From positions 62,001 to 126,000 of the forward strand of contig CASEVJ010000003.1 of assembly GCA_949291365.1 (NCBI GenBank): a stretch of 64,000 nt of DNA, read 5' to 3'. This DNA is from an uncultured bacterium (GTDB taxonomy: Bacteria; Elusimicrobiota; Elusimicrobia; Elusimicrobiales; Elusimicrobiaceae). A program made the translations under genes and the position numbers. This document shows, piece after piece, positions 33,830 through 42,330 of this stretch. The notes beneath the pieces are model-generated. The model was not told the DNA's origin, did not search any database, and saw nothing but the letters and a program-made list of their open reading frames with translations. Position 1 is the first letter of the stretch, and each line of letters begins with the position of its first letter.

Positions 33830-33904
33830 TGGCGCCCTCTAGGAGAATCGAACTCCTCTTTTCGGATTGAAAATCCGACGTCCTAACCGATAGACGAAGA
33901 GGGC
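33830..33904 (-). tRNA. tRNA-Glu (UUC anticodon)
   Basis: A 75-base cloverleaf including encoded CCA. Acceptor GCCCTCT/AGAGGGC, discriminator G, anticodon loop TTTTCAA with anticodon TTC, T loop GTTCGATTC. It follows tRNA-Lys by seven bases on the same strand. Confidence 0.97.
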
Positions 33905-33911
33905 TAAAAAG

Positions 33912-33983
33912 TGCGCCCGGTGAGACTTGAACTCACGGCCCCCCGCTTAAAAGGCGGATGCTCTACCACTGAGCTACGAGCGC
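33912..33983 (-). tRNA. tRNA-Lys (UUU anticodon)
   Basis: A 72-base cloverleaf. Acceptor GCGCTCG/CGGGCGC with one G-U pair, D arm GCTCAGTGGTAGAGC, anticodon loop CTTTTAA with anticodon TTT, T loop GTTCAAGTC. The CCA end is not encoded, unlike the other two tRNA genes in the window, so a CCA-adding enzyme is needed. Confidence 0.96.
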
Positions 33984-34237
33984 TAAAAACGGTCAAGGAA
34001 CTACGAGGGTCTGTGGGCTGCTCAAACCCTCAACATAAATATTATACTAAAATTTAATCCGTAAGAAAAGATTTTGTTTTTCTCTCGGAATCTCTATAGA
34101 TATTATAGCAAATTTTTCTTTTTCGCCGCCAGTTGTTCGCTCTACTGGATTTATTCTCCTGCAATCTCTTCGGCTGCACGCAGCACCGCTGCTATACAAA
34201 AAGATTTTTCAGCGCTTTCTTTTGGAATGGATTTTGC

Positions 34238-34249
34238 TAGAATATGTAT
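34238..34249 (+). promoter_or_regulatory. -10 element, leaderless start of the anchored protein gene
   Basis: TGC-TAGAAT (hexamer 34238-34243), six bases, then the ATG at 34250. An in-frame ATG two codons upstream would start before the predicted transcript start. Confidence 0.6.
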
Positions 34250-34819
34250 ATGCGCTATATTCTGTATATTTTTACACTGGGATTGGTTTTTACCGCCGGT
34301 ATGTTAGTGGGCAATTTTTATGTTCCCACCAGCAACACCAGCCAGGCGGCTGCCGTGTCCGTGCCGGATTTAGACCGTCTGAACCCGGCATTAGACCAAG
34401 CCACCTTGCTGCAAGCCCAACGCAACATTGCCGTTTTGACACAAGCCCTGGATTCCTGCCCGGTAGTGGTAGAGGCGGAAAGAGATCGCCTGTTTAAAGA
34501 AATCACCTTATACTTGGCTTTGCAGGATTTTGAGGTAAAAAAAGCAATTTATGAGGCCGAAATAGCCAAAAATACAATTAATACACGGCCCACTTCCCGT
34601 TTTTCGGAAGCTGCCACGCAATACAGCACCGCCAAAGAATATACGGAAAAGTTGGCAGACGAACTGTTCCCCCCTCCGCCACCGCCGCAGACCCAAAGTT
34701 CCACAGACACCGTGCAAGGGCTGGAGACAGCCATAGATGCACCCGCGGCTCCGTCTACCGAGGGTTCCACCGATACCGCCAAGCAGAACAATTCGTCCGT
34801 ATCGGCTTCCGCCAAATAA
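34250..34819 (+). CDS. Hypothetical membrane-anchored periplasmic protein
   Basis: A 189-residue protein: one N-terminal membrane segment (about 3-22), a helical middle (about 40-140) with heptad-like spacing, then a Pro run (FPPPPPP) and a Ser/Thr/Ala/Gln-rich tail. No family recognised. Anchored, with the bulk outside the membrane, it could be a structural or wall-spanning protein. The ATG at 34250 is chosen from the promoter spacing. The gene is a single unit closed by the terminator at 34842. Confidence 0.75.
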   Translation: MRYILYIFTLGLVFTAGMLVGNFYVPTSNTSQAAAVSVPDLDRLNPALDQATLLQAQRNIAVLTQALDSCPVVVEAERDRLFKEITLYLALQDFEVKKAIYEAEIAKNTINTRPTSRFSEAATQYSTAKEYTEKLADELFPPPPPPQTQSSTDTVQGLETAIDAPAAPSTEGSTDTAKQNNSSVSASAK

Positions 34820-34841
34820 CATTTCACTTTTCTGCCCCAAG

Positions 34842-34872
34842 AAAAACCCCGCCTGTATCAGGCGGGGTTTTT
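34842..34872. terminator. Bidirectional terminator
   Basis: Fourteen-base stem AAAAACCCCGCCTG/CAGGCGGGGTTTTT with a three-base loop between two convergent genes; it works for both strands. Confidence 0.9.
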
Positions 34873-34885
34873 GGCAACATAGAGA

Positions 34886-35818
34886 TTAGTTGGAATATTT
34901 GTCTAAAATAAGATGCTTTGCCTCTTTTGCGTTTAACTGGGTATGGGCCGACACGATAGCGTCTTGCAGCCGGCAGTTTTTCAGCACCGCTCCTTCCGCC
35001 ACGGATACATAAGGCCCCAGCTCGCAGTTTTCCACTATGGCGCTTGGGTCTATATAGCACGGCGCAGTAATACGGTTACCGGAGAGGAACTTTTCCGCTA
35101 TATGGGCATGACGGTCTAACAAAATGCGGTTCGTCTGCAGCATAATTTCCACCGTACCGCAGTCAAACCAATCATTCATTTTCACCGGCACAATCTGCAC
35201 CCCGCGTTGCAGCAGGCAAGACAAGGCATCGGTAAGCTGTATTTCATTTTTAACCGTTTTGCCCGATGCAATCACTTCTTCCAAACAGCAGAACAGCTGC
35301 CCTGCGTCTAAAAACGAGTACGCACCAATTAAGGCCAAATTGCTTTTGGGACATTCCGGCTTCTCTTCAAAACCGGCAATCACGCCGTCTTTCATTTCCA
35401 CCACGCCAAAACGGCGCGGGTCTTCTACGGTTTTTACACCGACGGCGTTTTTCCCGCAGGACACCAGCGGGCGCAAATCCCCGTCAATAATCGTATCCCC
35501 CAGCACAATAAAACAGGGCCCCGTTACCACCGGTTTAGCCATATAAATTGCATGGCCCAAGCCCTTGGGTTCCGTCTGTTCTACAAACACCGTTTCCAAA
35601 CGCGGATAATGGGAGCGGATATACTCTATTAATACTTCTTTTTGGTAGCCGACGATAAATACTACCTTGCGTATACCACATTCTTCCACCTGGTGCAAAA
35701 TATGCGCGATAATGGGCTTTCCTGCCACGCTGAGCATCGTCTTAGGACAATGCTGCGTAAAAGGCAGCAAGCGCACCCCTTTCCCGGCCACCGGAATAAT
35801 AGCTGTATATTCTCTCAT
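34886..35818 (-). CDS. Sugar-1-phosphate nucleotidyltransferase (GalU/RmlA-like)
   Basis: A 310-residue protein. The N-terminal nucleotidyltransferase domain has PVAGKGVRLLPFTQHCPKTM with the phosphate-binding loop and Lys. VLGDTIIDGD holds the metal-binding Asp, and EEKPECPKSN and DWFDCGT the later sugar-binding parts. The last 70 residues look like the start of a left-handed beta helix (PSAIVENCELGPYVSV), as in long RmlA and GlmU types. It would join NTP and a sugar 1-phosphate, probably glucose. Substrate cannot be fixed from sequence. TATACT ends six bases before the ATG. Confidence 0.88.
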   Translation of the reverse strand: MREYTAIIPVAGKGVRLLPFTQHCPKTMLSVAGKPIIAHILHQVEECGIRKVVFIVGYQKEVLIEYIRSHYPRLETVFVEQTEPKGLGHAIYMAKPVVTGPCFIVLGDTIIDGDLRPLVSCGKNAVGVKTVEDPRRFGVVEMKDGVIAGFEEKPECPKSNLALIGAYSFLDAGQLFCCLEEVIASGKTVKNEIQLTDALSCLLQRGVQIVPVKMNDWFDCGTVEIMLQTNRILLDRHAHIAEKFLSGNRITAPCYIDPSAIVENCELGPYVSVAEGAVLKNCRLQDAIVSAHTQLNAKEAKHLILDKYSN

Positions 35819-35830
35819 AAAACAAGTATA
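35819..35830 (-). promoter_or_regulatory. -10 element, leaderless start of the nucleotidyltransferase
   Basis: TGT-TATACT (hexamer 35825-35830, extended -10), six bases, then the ATG. Confidence 0.65.
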
Positions 35831-35919
35831 ACAAAAGTCCCTACAAAAAAATTTTAACTATCTTATGCCACAACAAAAAGCGGTGCCGGCTGACCGCCTG
35901 GCACCGCCGGCAATTTCTG

Positions 35920-37500
35920 TTATTTTTTCAAGCGGCCCGTTTCCTGCAACAAGGAAGTGTAGCTGTCCAGCTGTTCCCGGTAAACCTGGGCCGCTTCCTG
36001 CGGGGTATACTCGCTACGGTACGTCCAGTTTTCGTCAGACACCGTACCGGGCACATTTACACGGTCTAATGTACCGATAATGTCCTGCCAGGAAAACATC
36101 GTCAGCGCAGAGCCGGACGTCAGCACCCGGCGCAGAATAGCGCGCTGGGTGTCCAAATTAAACGGCACATTACCGTCTGTTTTCTGGGCGGAAATCATTT
36201 CCCAAATATTGGCGCGCTCCTGCTGAGGCATAGTTTCCCACCAGCCGCGCACTGTTTCCGTATCGTGTGTAGAAGTGGTGCACAAAGACACCGCCGGGAA
36301 ATTGCGCGGTTCGCGGTAATAGCCATTGTCTTCCCGTTCCCAGCGCAGCACTTTATAGCCGGGGATTTTCATTTCCACCAGCATACGGCGCACAAACGTA
36401 GGGATAACTCCCAAATCTTCCCCTACGGGCATGGCTCCGTTGGCACTTTCCAGCACCATGCTTAAAAAGCCGTACCCGCGGTCAATTTGCTCCTGCTCCA
36501 CCAAAATATCAAACCCGCCCTGATTATCACCGGATTTAAAAATATAGGTGCGGAAAAACCCTACCAGGTGGTCTAGCCGAAACAAGTCATACAGCTCCAC
36601 CGCCCGGCGTATTTTGCGCCGCCAAAGGCCAAACCCATCTGCCTGGATGTGTTGCCAGTCATAAGCGGGCAGCCCCCAGCATTGGCCGTCTTTGGAGAAC
36701 TGATCAGGCGGGGCGCCGACGGAGCATTCCAAACGGAAGTTTTCCCGCTCGCTCCACACTTCGGCACTATCTAAATTGGTGCCAAACGGGATGTCCCCAA
36801 ACAAATGTACCCCGGCCGCCCGGGCGTATACTTTGGCCTGGCGCAACTGCAAATCCGCCTGCCATTGTACATAAGAGAAAAAATCCACATATTCGCGGTA
36901 TTTCGCTTCAAAAGCATCCACCGCTTCTTTTTTAAACAAAGCCAAATCCTGCGGCCAGTCCGTCCAGGTTTGCCAGCGGTAAAATTCCTTTAAGGCGCGG
37001 AAAATGCTGTACGGGCGCAGCCACTCTTTTTTGGCGGCGCGGTAGGCCTCAAACGCCTGCGCGGCAGGCGTAGTATAGGCCATTTCATTTTCCAAGAAAA
37101 ACTGATAGGCCTGCCACAACACTTTCATTTTGGCTTGTTTGACGGCATTAAACGGCGCTTTGCGGCTCAAACGCCAAGCGGTAATATCGCCCTGCAAATT
37201 GCGCACCTCTTCCTGCGCACGGCCGGACAAGCCCACCTCTCTGACGGCATGAACATCAATGTATACCGGATCTATAGCAAAAGCGCTTAACGCAGAATAC
37301 GGACAGGTCTGCCCGGGAGCGGTCTCCTGCAAAGGCAAAATCTGCACAATCTTTGCCCCCAGTCCCCCCAAAAAACGCACCCACTGGTTCAGCGAGGAAA
37401 AATCCCCCACTCCCCAGTCGTTTTCCGTTTTCATCGCGGCCAGCGGCATAAGGATACCGTTGCTGCGGCTGGCTAATAATTCTTCGTGCACGCTTGCCAT
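35920..37500 (-). CDS. malQ: 4-alpha-glucanotransferase MalQ (GH77)
   Basis: A 526-residue amylomaltase. It disproportionates malto-oligosaccharides. The GH77 landmarks are present: NDWGVGDFSSLNQW near the start, FGDIPFGTNLDSAEVW, FRLDHLVGFFRTY with the nucleophile Asp, the acid/base Glu in GEDLGVIPTFVR, and TTSTHDTETVRGWW. Length is typical for the short bacterial class. The ATG has AAGGAAA upstream, and ridA lies nine bases before it, so the two form an operon. It complements GlgA in glucan turnover. Confidence 0.96.
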   Translation of the reverse strand: MASVHEELLASRSNGILMPLAAMKTENDWGVGDFSSLNQWVRFLGGLGAKIVQILPLQETAPGQTCPYSALSAFAIDPVYIDVHAVREVGLSGRAQEEVRNLQGDITAWRLSRKAPFNAVKQAKMKVLWQAYQFFLENEMAYTTPAAQAFEAYRAAKKEWLRPYSIFRALKEFYRWQTWTDWPQDLALFKKEAVDAFEAKYREYVDFFSYVQWQADLQLRQAKVYARAAGVHLFGDIPFGTNLDSAEVWSERENFRLECSVGAPPDQFSKDGQCWGLPAYDWQHIQADGFGLWRRKIRRAVELYDLFRLDHLVGFFRTYIFKSGDNQGGFDILVEQEQIDRGYGFLSMVLESANGAMPVGEDLGVIPTFVRRMLVEMKIPGYKVLRWEREDNGYYREPRNFPAVSLCTTSTHDTETVRGWWETMPQQERANIWEMISAQKTDGNVPFNLDTQRAILRRVLTSGSALTMFSWQDIIGTLDRVNVPGTVSDENWTYRSEYTPQEAAQVYREQLDSYTSLLQETGRLKK

Positions 37501-37508
37501 AGTTTTCC

Positions 37509-37886
37509 TTATTTACGCACAATGGCTTCTATTTCAACAGCGCTCCCTTTCGGAAGAGCCGCCACCTGCACCGTGGTACGGGCGGGCGGATTGTCTTTGA
37601 AGAAAGTGGCATACACTTCGTTCATTTCCGCAAAAGCGGTCAAATCCGTCATATAAACCGTAGTTTTAACTACATGTTTTAGATGAGCGCCGGCAGCTTT
37701 GAGCACATTTTCCAAATTTTTCAGCACCAGCTCGGTCTGCCCTTTGACGTCCCCGCCAAAAATTTCCCCCGTCACCGGGTCTACCGGCAGCACGCCGGAG
37801 GTAAAAATAAATCCCCCTTCTTCCACGGCCTGGGAATAGGGGCCAATGGCTTTGGGAGCTTGCGGGGAATTAATAATTTTTTTCAT
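37509..37886 (-). CDS. ridA: 2-iminobutanoate/2-iminopropanoate deaminase RidA
   Basis: A 125-residue YjgF/YER057c/UK114 protein that hydrolyses reactive enamines and imines made by PLP enzymes. IGPYSQAVEEGGFIFTSGVLPVDP, FKDNPPARTTVQVAALPKGSAVEIEAIV with the key Arg and Glu are all conserved. GAGAGG lies five bases before the ATG at 37886; a longer frame has no ribosome binding site. It is first in a two-gene operon with malQ. Confidence 0.95.
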   Translation of the reverse strand: MKKIINSPQAPKAIGPYSQAVEEGGFIFTSGVLPVDPVTGEIFGGDVKGQTELVLKNLENVLKAAGAHLKHVVKTTVYMTDLTAFAEMNEVYATFFKDNPPARTTVQVAALPKGSAVEIEAIVRK

Positions 37887-37930
37887 AAAATCCTCTCTTT
37901 GTTTCTCGTGGTAAAACACCCTTGTATTAT

Positions 37931-37959
37931 ATGGTATAAAACCCCGTTTGCCCTGTCAA
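37931..37959 (-). promoter_or_regulatory. Promoter of ridA-malQ
   Basis: Perfect TTGACA (37954-37959), a 17-base spacer and TACCAT (37931-37936) on the minus strand. A TATAAT hexamer at 37926-37931 overlaps and would need a 22-base spacer, so it is less likely. Confidence 0.65.
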
Positions 37960-38221
37960 ACAATAAATCCCCCTCTTTTGCCGTACACGCAAAAACGGCT
38001 CCGCCCCAATATACTCTTTTAAAATATAACCTTCTTTCACCCCAACAACGCTTTTTCATAACACCTTCCTATCCCCAGAAGGCCTAGCAGAGAGAGCTTT
38101 TTGTTCTACATGCTTGCTGCTTTTTAGACCGCAGAACTGCGTACAAGCCCCCTTTGTTTGGGACGGATTTTCCTGCTCCGGCCCGCGGGCTTACAAGCGG
38201 GTTTATGCGCCAAGATATGAC
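37960..38221. other. Intergenic region between ridA and the rplI terminator, no gene seen
   Basis: No plausible gene on either strand. The region near 38090-38180 has short repeats of no clear meaning. Confidence 0.4.
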
Positions 38222-38251
38222 AAAACCCCGCACAACGAAAGTTGTGCGGGG
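38222..38251 (-). terminator. Terminator of the rpsF-ssb-rpsR-rplI operon
   Basis: Eleven-base perfect stem CCCCGCACAAC/GTTGTGCGGGG with a tetraloop, then TTTTG on the minus strand, about 90 bp after the rplI stop. Confidence 0.88.
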
Positions 38252-38341
38252 CGGAAAGTGAACTGCTAATCAGAGAACCTACCTGTCCTTTGGCGCGCCG
38301 AACCAAACAACGATGTTTTATCGGCGCACGGGAAACGCAGG

Positions 38342-38854
38342 TTATTTGCTTTCAGCGGCAGCTTCAGCTTTGGTTTCGGCTTTGGCGTTGGGAATGGTGG
38401 GTTCCACTTCCGTCAGGGCTTCAATTTTCACTTTAATTTTAGCCGTAACGGTGGGTTTCAAATAGATGCCCACTTCGGTTTCGCCCAGGGCTTTGACCGG
38501 CATATTGAGCTCAATGTTGTCTTTGGTAATCTTGTGGCCCAATGCGGTCAATGCTTTAAAAATATCGGCTTTATTGACAGAGCCGAACACCACGCCGTCG
38601 CTGTTGACGGTTTTGGTAAAGGGCAGCACCACGCCTTCCAATTTTTCGGCAATAGCGCGGGCTTCTTTCAGCTCGGCCTCAATCTTTTTGGCGCGGCGTT
38701 CAGCGCCCAGCTGCCAATTTTTCACGGCACCCGGGGTGGCTACTTCAGCCAAGTTCTGCGGCACCAAGAAATTTCTGGCATAGCCGTTCTTCACTTCCAC
38801 GATGTCGCCGGCCATGCCCAAGTTTTTCACGTTTTCTCTCAAAATAACTTTCAT
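38342..38854 (-). CDS. rplI: Ribosomal protein bL9
   Basis: A 170-residue 50S subunit protein. The N-terminal domain starts MKVILRENVKNLGMAGDIVEVKNGYARNFL, followed by the long helix and C-terminal domain. About 20 residues longer than usual because of an Ala/Glu/Lys-rich tail (NAKAETKAEAAAESK). GGGAG lies before the ATG and rpsR ends 20 bp upstream. Last gene of the operon. Confidence 0.97.
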   Translation of the reverse strand: MKVILRENVKNLGMAGDIVEVKNGYARNFLVPQNLAEVATPGAVKNWQLGAERRAKKIEAELKEARAIAEKLEGVVLPFTKTVNSDGVVFGSVNKADIFKALTALGHKITKDNIELNMPVKALGETEVGIYLKPTVTAKIKVKIEALTEVEPTIPNAKAETKAEAAAESK

Positions 38855-38874
38855 TTCAAATTCTCCCTAAACAC

Positions 38875-39189
38875 TTATTTCTTCGGCAGCGAATACGGCA
38901 AAATAGCCAAATTGCGGTCGCGTTTAATCGCTTTGGTAATCTGGCGCTGGTGTTTGGCGCAGGTGCCGGTAATGCGGCGGGAGAGAATTTTCCCGCTTTC
39001 CATCGTGAAAGATTTAACGAACTGGAAATTTTTATAATCTACGTTGTCAATTTTTTCCGCGCAGACTTTGCATACTTTGCGGCGGCTTTCAAAGCGCTTT
39101 TTGGCAAACGGTCTGGCCGGTCTTTCCGGTCTGGCGGCCGCAGCAGGAGCAGCGGCGGGTGCAGCATTGGTTTTAATTTCTTCGGACAT
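38875..39189 (-). CDS. rpsR: Ribosomal protein bS18 with N-terminal extension
   Basis: A 104-residue 30S protein. The core from about residue 38 has KVCKVCAEKIDNVDYKN and ITGTCAKHQRQITKAIKRDR; with CxxC plus Cys/His it is a zinc-binding type. About 30 extra N-terminal residues are rich in Ala, Pro and Arg. The ATG at 39189 has GAGGG eight bases upstream; a GTG two codons earlier is too close to the site. S18 pairs with S6, encoded in the same operon. Confidence 0.95.
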   Translation of the reverse strand: MSEEIKTNAAPAAAPAAAARPERPARPFAKKRFESRRKVCKVCAEKIDNVDYKNFQFVKSFTMESGKILSRRITGTCAKHQRQITKAIKRDRNLAILPYSLPKK

Positions 39190-39215
39190 TTTCACTTCCC
39201 TCTTAATTTGAAAAT

Positions 39216-39671
39216 TTAAAATGGCACATCATCTTCCATAACGGGCTGATCCACGTCTACGGAAGGCACATCGTCTTTAGCGGCGGGCTGGCCGGCATAG
39301 TCGGCCCCTGCGCCAAAACCGCTCTCCAAAATTTGCAGGCGGCGGCAGGTAATCTGCAGCGATTTGCGGGTCTGGCCCGTGTTTTTATCGGTATATTCGC
39401 TGCTGGTCAGGCGGCCTTCCACGTAAACAGGCGTGCCTTTTTTAAGGCGGTCTTTGGCCCGTTCAGCGGCGCTGCCCCAGACTACTACGGGCACGAACAC
39501 GGTGTCGTCCTTCCATTCATTTGTGGTCTGATCCAGATAGCGGCGGTTCACGGCCACGTCAAAGCGGCACACTGCCTGCCCTTTCTGGGTAAAAGCCACA
39601 TTCGGCTCGCGCGTTAAGCGGCCTGCGATAAGGACTTGGTTCTGTTCCGGAAGTCTGATTTGGCCTGCCAT
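39216..39671 (-). CDS. ssb: Single-stranded DNA-binding protein
   Basis: A 151-residue protein with an OB fold in the first 110 residues (NQVLIAGRLTREPNVAFTQKGQAVCRFDVAVNRR, VVVWGSAAERAKDRLKKGTPVYVEGRLTS), a short linker and the acidic tip MEDDVPF that recruits partner proteins. It lies between rpsF and rpsR, its common position in many bacteria. Confidence 0.97.
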   Translation of the reverse strand: MAGQIRLPEQNQVLIAGRLTREPNVAFTQKGQAVCRFDVAVNRRYLDQTTNEWKDDTVFVPVVVWGSAAERAKDRLKKGTPVYVEGRLTSSEYTDKNTGQTRKSLQITCRRLQILESGFGAGADYAGQPAAKDDVPSVDVDQPVMEDDVPF

Positions 39672-39680
39672 AAGCGCCTC

Positions 39681-39998
39681 TTATTTGGCCACCGGAGCCG
39701 GTTTGGCTTTGATTTCGCTGGAGAGCATGACCATGGAGCGCAACACTTTTTCATTGAGCTTCATCGTTTCGTCCCATACTCTAATAAAAGACGGCTGGGC
39801 TTTGAATTTCAAGTACAGGTAAAAGCCGTCGCGGACATGATTAATGTCGTGGGTGAATTTCCGTCTGCCCAGTTTTTCTTCGCTGGTGACTTCGCCACCG
39901 TTTTTGGCAACCAATTCTTTGACTTTGGTTACAAATTCCGCCACTTCCGAATCGGAAAGCTGCGGTTTCACAATCGTTACAGTTTCGTAGGTTCTCAT
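39681..39998 (-). CDS. rpsF: Ribosomal protein bS6
   Basis: A 105-residue 30S protein (MRTYETVTIVKPQLSDSEVAEFV, KLGRRKFTHDINHVRDGFYLYLKF). First gene of rpsF-ssb-rpsR-rplI. TATAAT ends six bases before the ATG, so this operon can start from a leaderless mRNA; a second -10 lies 135 bp further upstream and would give a long leader. Confidence 0.97.
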   Translation of the reverse strand: MRTYETVTIVKPQLSDSEVAEFVTKVKELVAKNGGEVTSEEKLGRRKFTHDINHVRDGFYLYLKFKAQPSFIRVWDETMKLNEKVLRSMVMLSSEIKAKPAPVAK

Positions 39999-40010
39999 AG
40001 ATTTATTATA
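39999..40010 (-). promoter_or_regulatory. -10 element, leaderless start of rpsF
   Basis: Perfect TATAAT at 40005-40010, six bases, then the ATG at 39998. No Shine-Dalgarno. Confidence 0.7.
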
Positions 40011-40144
40011 CTATTTTGTTTCTCTGATTTTCCAGACAAAAAACCTCACAAGGCGTATCCTACCGCCTCGCATAAGTTTATTGAATCTCTTTTGGGCACT
40101 AACTCACCTGCGGCCCGGGCGATTCTTTCCTTGTGTTTATTATA
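40011..40144 (-). promoter_or_regulatory. Upstream promoter and possible leader RNA of rpsF
   Basis: TGC-TATAAT at 40139-40144 (minus strand) would start a leader of about 130 bases running into rpsF. The leader contains an imperfect AGGCG/CGCCT hairpin followed by six T and a GGGC/GCCC hairpin, so it might end as a small RNA or act on rpsF. Bacterial rpsF-rpsR leaders can carry an S6:S18 binding motif; I could not confirm it here. Confidence 0.4.
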
Positions 40145-40396
40145 GCAAAAAAGAAAAATAAAACACAACCGTCCCGTCTGTTGGCGTTCCATGTCTTGCA
40201 AGCAGCGTTATGTTGGCAGTTGGGGCTCTGCAGGTATTTGCCCGGCTGCTCTTAATTTCACATAGGCAAGCGACCTATGCCCTAGCGCAGGCCAAGCCCC
40301 TTGGGCAAAGAGAACCCTCTCTAACAAATGGCGCCAAAACAAAGCTGGCGCGCCTTTATAAGAATGAAGAAATATAGATTGCACAACAAAAATTAG
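40145..40396. other. Intergenic region between rpsF and yggU, no gene seen
   Basis: No credible gene on either strand; a few small inverted repeats near 40320-40350. Confidence 0.4.
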
Positions 40397-40624
40397 TTAC
40401 TTGCGCAGCAGAAAAATTTTAGCCGGGGAAGTGGCCCCTTTGATAAGCGAAAGTTTGTTTTCCGCCACGCCCAAATGCGCTGCCAGCGCCGTGCGCACGG
40501 CGGCATTGGCCTGCCCACGCTCGGCCGGGGCTTTGACCCAGATTTCAAAAGTATCGGCGGATTTTTCCAGCAGTTTTTCTTTTTTCTCGCCGGCATGCAC
40601 TTTGACTTTTAGATAGCTTTCCAT
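40397..40624 (-). CDS. YggU/DUF167-family protein
   Basis: A 75-residue protein of the DUF167 family: LKVKVHAGEKKEKL, WVKAPAERGQANAAVRTALA and ITKG-like LIKGATSPAKIFLLR. Function unknown; it is common near yggT and proC. A perfect fit for family length. TAAAAT ends six bases before the ATG and there is no Shine-Dalgarno. Single-gene unit. Confidence 0.88.
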   Translation of the reverse strand: MESYLKVKVHAGEKKEKLLEKSADTFEIWVKAPAERGQANAAVRTALAAHLGVAENKLSLIKGATSPAKIFLLRK

Positions 40625-40636
40625 AGGTTTATTTTA
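40625..40636 (-). promoter_or_regulatory. -10 element, leaderless start of yggU
   Basis: Minus-strand TAAAAT at 40631-40636, six bases, then the ATG at 40624. Confidence 0.6.
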
Positions 40637-40657
40637 CTTTTTCCGCCACATGGCTGC

Positions 40658-40693
40658 AAAAAGCGGGGGCGGCCGTTTGGCTGTCCCCGCTTT
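40658..40693 (-). terminator. Terminator after gpmI
   Basis: Eight-base AAGCGGGG/CCCCGCTT stem with a structured GC-rich loop, then TTTTTG on the minus strand, 17 bp after the gpmI stop. Confidence 0.8.
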
Positions 40694-40709
40694 GTTTAGA
40701 CACATGAAA

Positions 40710-42257
40710 CTATTTTTCAATCAAGCTTTTTGCCGTCATATCCGCCGGTTTATTAAGCCCCATCACCTGCAAGACGGTCACGGCAATATCTCCCAAGTTG
40801 CCCGTGGCGGCCATTTTGACGCGGGGCTCATCGGGGTTGACATAGACGAAATCCACCAAGTTGGTCGTATGGGCCGTTTTAGGCATATTGATTTTTTCGT
40901 CCCACATTTCCTCGGCATTGCCATGGTCGGCGGTAATCATGACGGCGTACCCTTTGGCCAAAGCGGCCTCGGTTACTTTGCCCACACATTCGTCCACTAC
41001 TTCAATGGCTTTGACGACGGAAGCAAAATTTCCGGTGTGTCCCACCATATCGCCGTTGGCAAAGTTGATGACGATGAAATCATATTTGCCGCCTTCCACT
41101 TGTTTGACGGCCTCGTCCGCCACGCGGTACGCTTCCATTTCCGGATGTTCGGCAAAGGTGGCAGGGTCAAAGCGGCCTTTGATTTCAATGCGGTCTTCCC
41201 CTTCATACGGCTGAATCTGTTTGCCGTTGAAGAAAGAGGTAACATGTTTAAATTTCTGCGTTTCGGCCAGGCGCAGCTGTTTGAGTCCCGCCGAAGAAAT
41301 AACCTGTCCCAACAGATTGTTCATGCCGCCGCCGTCGGTCATAGACGGCAAAGCATTGTAAGGGAAAGAATCATAATACTTGGTCAAGCCGCAGTACACA
41401 CACGGCACGCGGGTAATCTTGCCCGGGTAGGCCGGGTCAATAAAGGCTTTGGTCAGCTGAATGGCGCGGTCTTGGCGGAAATTAAAGAAAATCACGCTGT
41501 CGCCTTCGCTCATACCTTTATAATCCCCCAGCACGGTGGGCGGAATGTATTCGTCCACCATGGGGCCGCCGTCGGGCGTTTTCAAGGTGTCATAGTCGGT
41601 TTGCACAGCTTCTTCTGCCGTTTGGGCGTGGGCACCCTGGGCATGGACAATAAGGTTGTAGGCCTTGTCGGTCAGCTCCCAGTTTTCACTGCGGTCCATG
41701 GCATAGTAGCGGCCCTGAATAGTGGCAATTTGGCCTACGCCGCATTCCTTAATGACCCCTTCCAGCTGGCGAATAAAGCCGATGGAAGATTTTGGAGGCG
41801 TATCACGTCCGTCAGAGAAAAAATGGACATACACCTGTTTAATTCCCTTCTCTGCAGCGTATTTCAAAATGGCGAACAAATGGTCTTGGTGTGCGTGTAC
41901 TCCTTCATCCTGCACCAGCCCCATCAAATGCAGGGCTTTGTGATTATTAACACAGTTATCAATGGCAGCAGCAAACGGGGCAGATTTGAACAAAGAGCCG
42001 TCCTCAATGGTGTCTTTTAAGCGTTTAAGCTCCTGCACCACAATACGGCCTGCACCCATATTTAAGTGGCCCACTTCAGAAGACCCCATATACCCCGCCG
42101 GAAGGCCTACCTGTTCGCCGGACGCTTCAATCTGCGTATGCGGCCATTTAGCCAAATATTTGTCCATATTAGGCGTTTTGGCGTTGGTAACGGCATTGTA
42201 TTTGCCGGGTTTGGCATCACCCCAGCCGTCACGGATAATCAAAACTACTTTTTTCAT
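40710..42257 (-). CDS. gpmI: 2,3-bisphosphoglycerate-independent phosphoglycerate mutase
   Basis: A 515-residue manganese enzyme of the alkaline phosphatase superfamily that interconverts 3- and 2-phosphoglycerate in glycolysis. IIRDGWGDAKPGKYNAV, then GYMGSSEVGHLNMGAGR with the phosphoserine, the HFFSDGRDTPPKSS loop, and late metal ligands NFANGDMVGHTG and ITADHGNAEEM are all intact. AAGGAG lies before the ATG. It follows the dnaQ-type gene by 73 bp on the same strand. Confidence 0.97.
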   Translation of the reverse strand: MKKVVLIIRDGWGDAKPGKYNAVTNAKTPNMDKYLAKWPHTQIEASGEQVGLPAGYMGSSEVGHLNMGAGRIVVQELKRLKDTIEDGSLFKSAPFAAAIDNCVNNHKALHLMGLVQDEGVHAHQDHLFAILKYAAEKGIKQVYVHFFSDGRDTPPKSSIGFIRQLEGVIKECGVGQIATIQGRYYAMDRSENWELTDKAYNLIVHAQGAHAQTAEEAVQTDYDTLKTPDGGPMVDEYIPPTVLGDYKGMSEGDSVIFFNFRQDRAIQLTKAFIDPAYPGKITRVPCVYCGLTKYYDSFPYNALPSMTDGGGMNNLLGQVISSAGLKQLRLAETQKFKHVTSFFNGKQIQPYEGEDRIEIKGRFDPATFAEHPEMEAYRVADEAVKQVEGGKYDFIVINFANGDMVGHTGNFASVVKAIEVVDECVGKVTEAALAKGYAVMITADHGNAEEMWDEKINMPKTAHTTNLVDFVYVNPDEPRVKMAATGNLGDIAVTVLQVMGLNKPADMTAKSLIEK

Positions 42258-42330
42258 AAATTTTCTCCTTACCTATATGCCGCGCATGCGGCCTTATTAC
42301 TTATATTATATGAAAGTATCCCCTGCGCCG

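Noticed and set aside
40650..42020. 456-residue plus-strand frame opposite gpmI
   Set aside because: Antisense shadow of a fully conserved glycolytic gene; long only because of codon bias.
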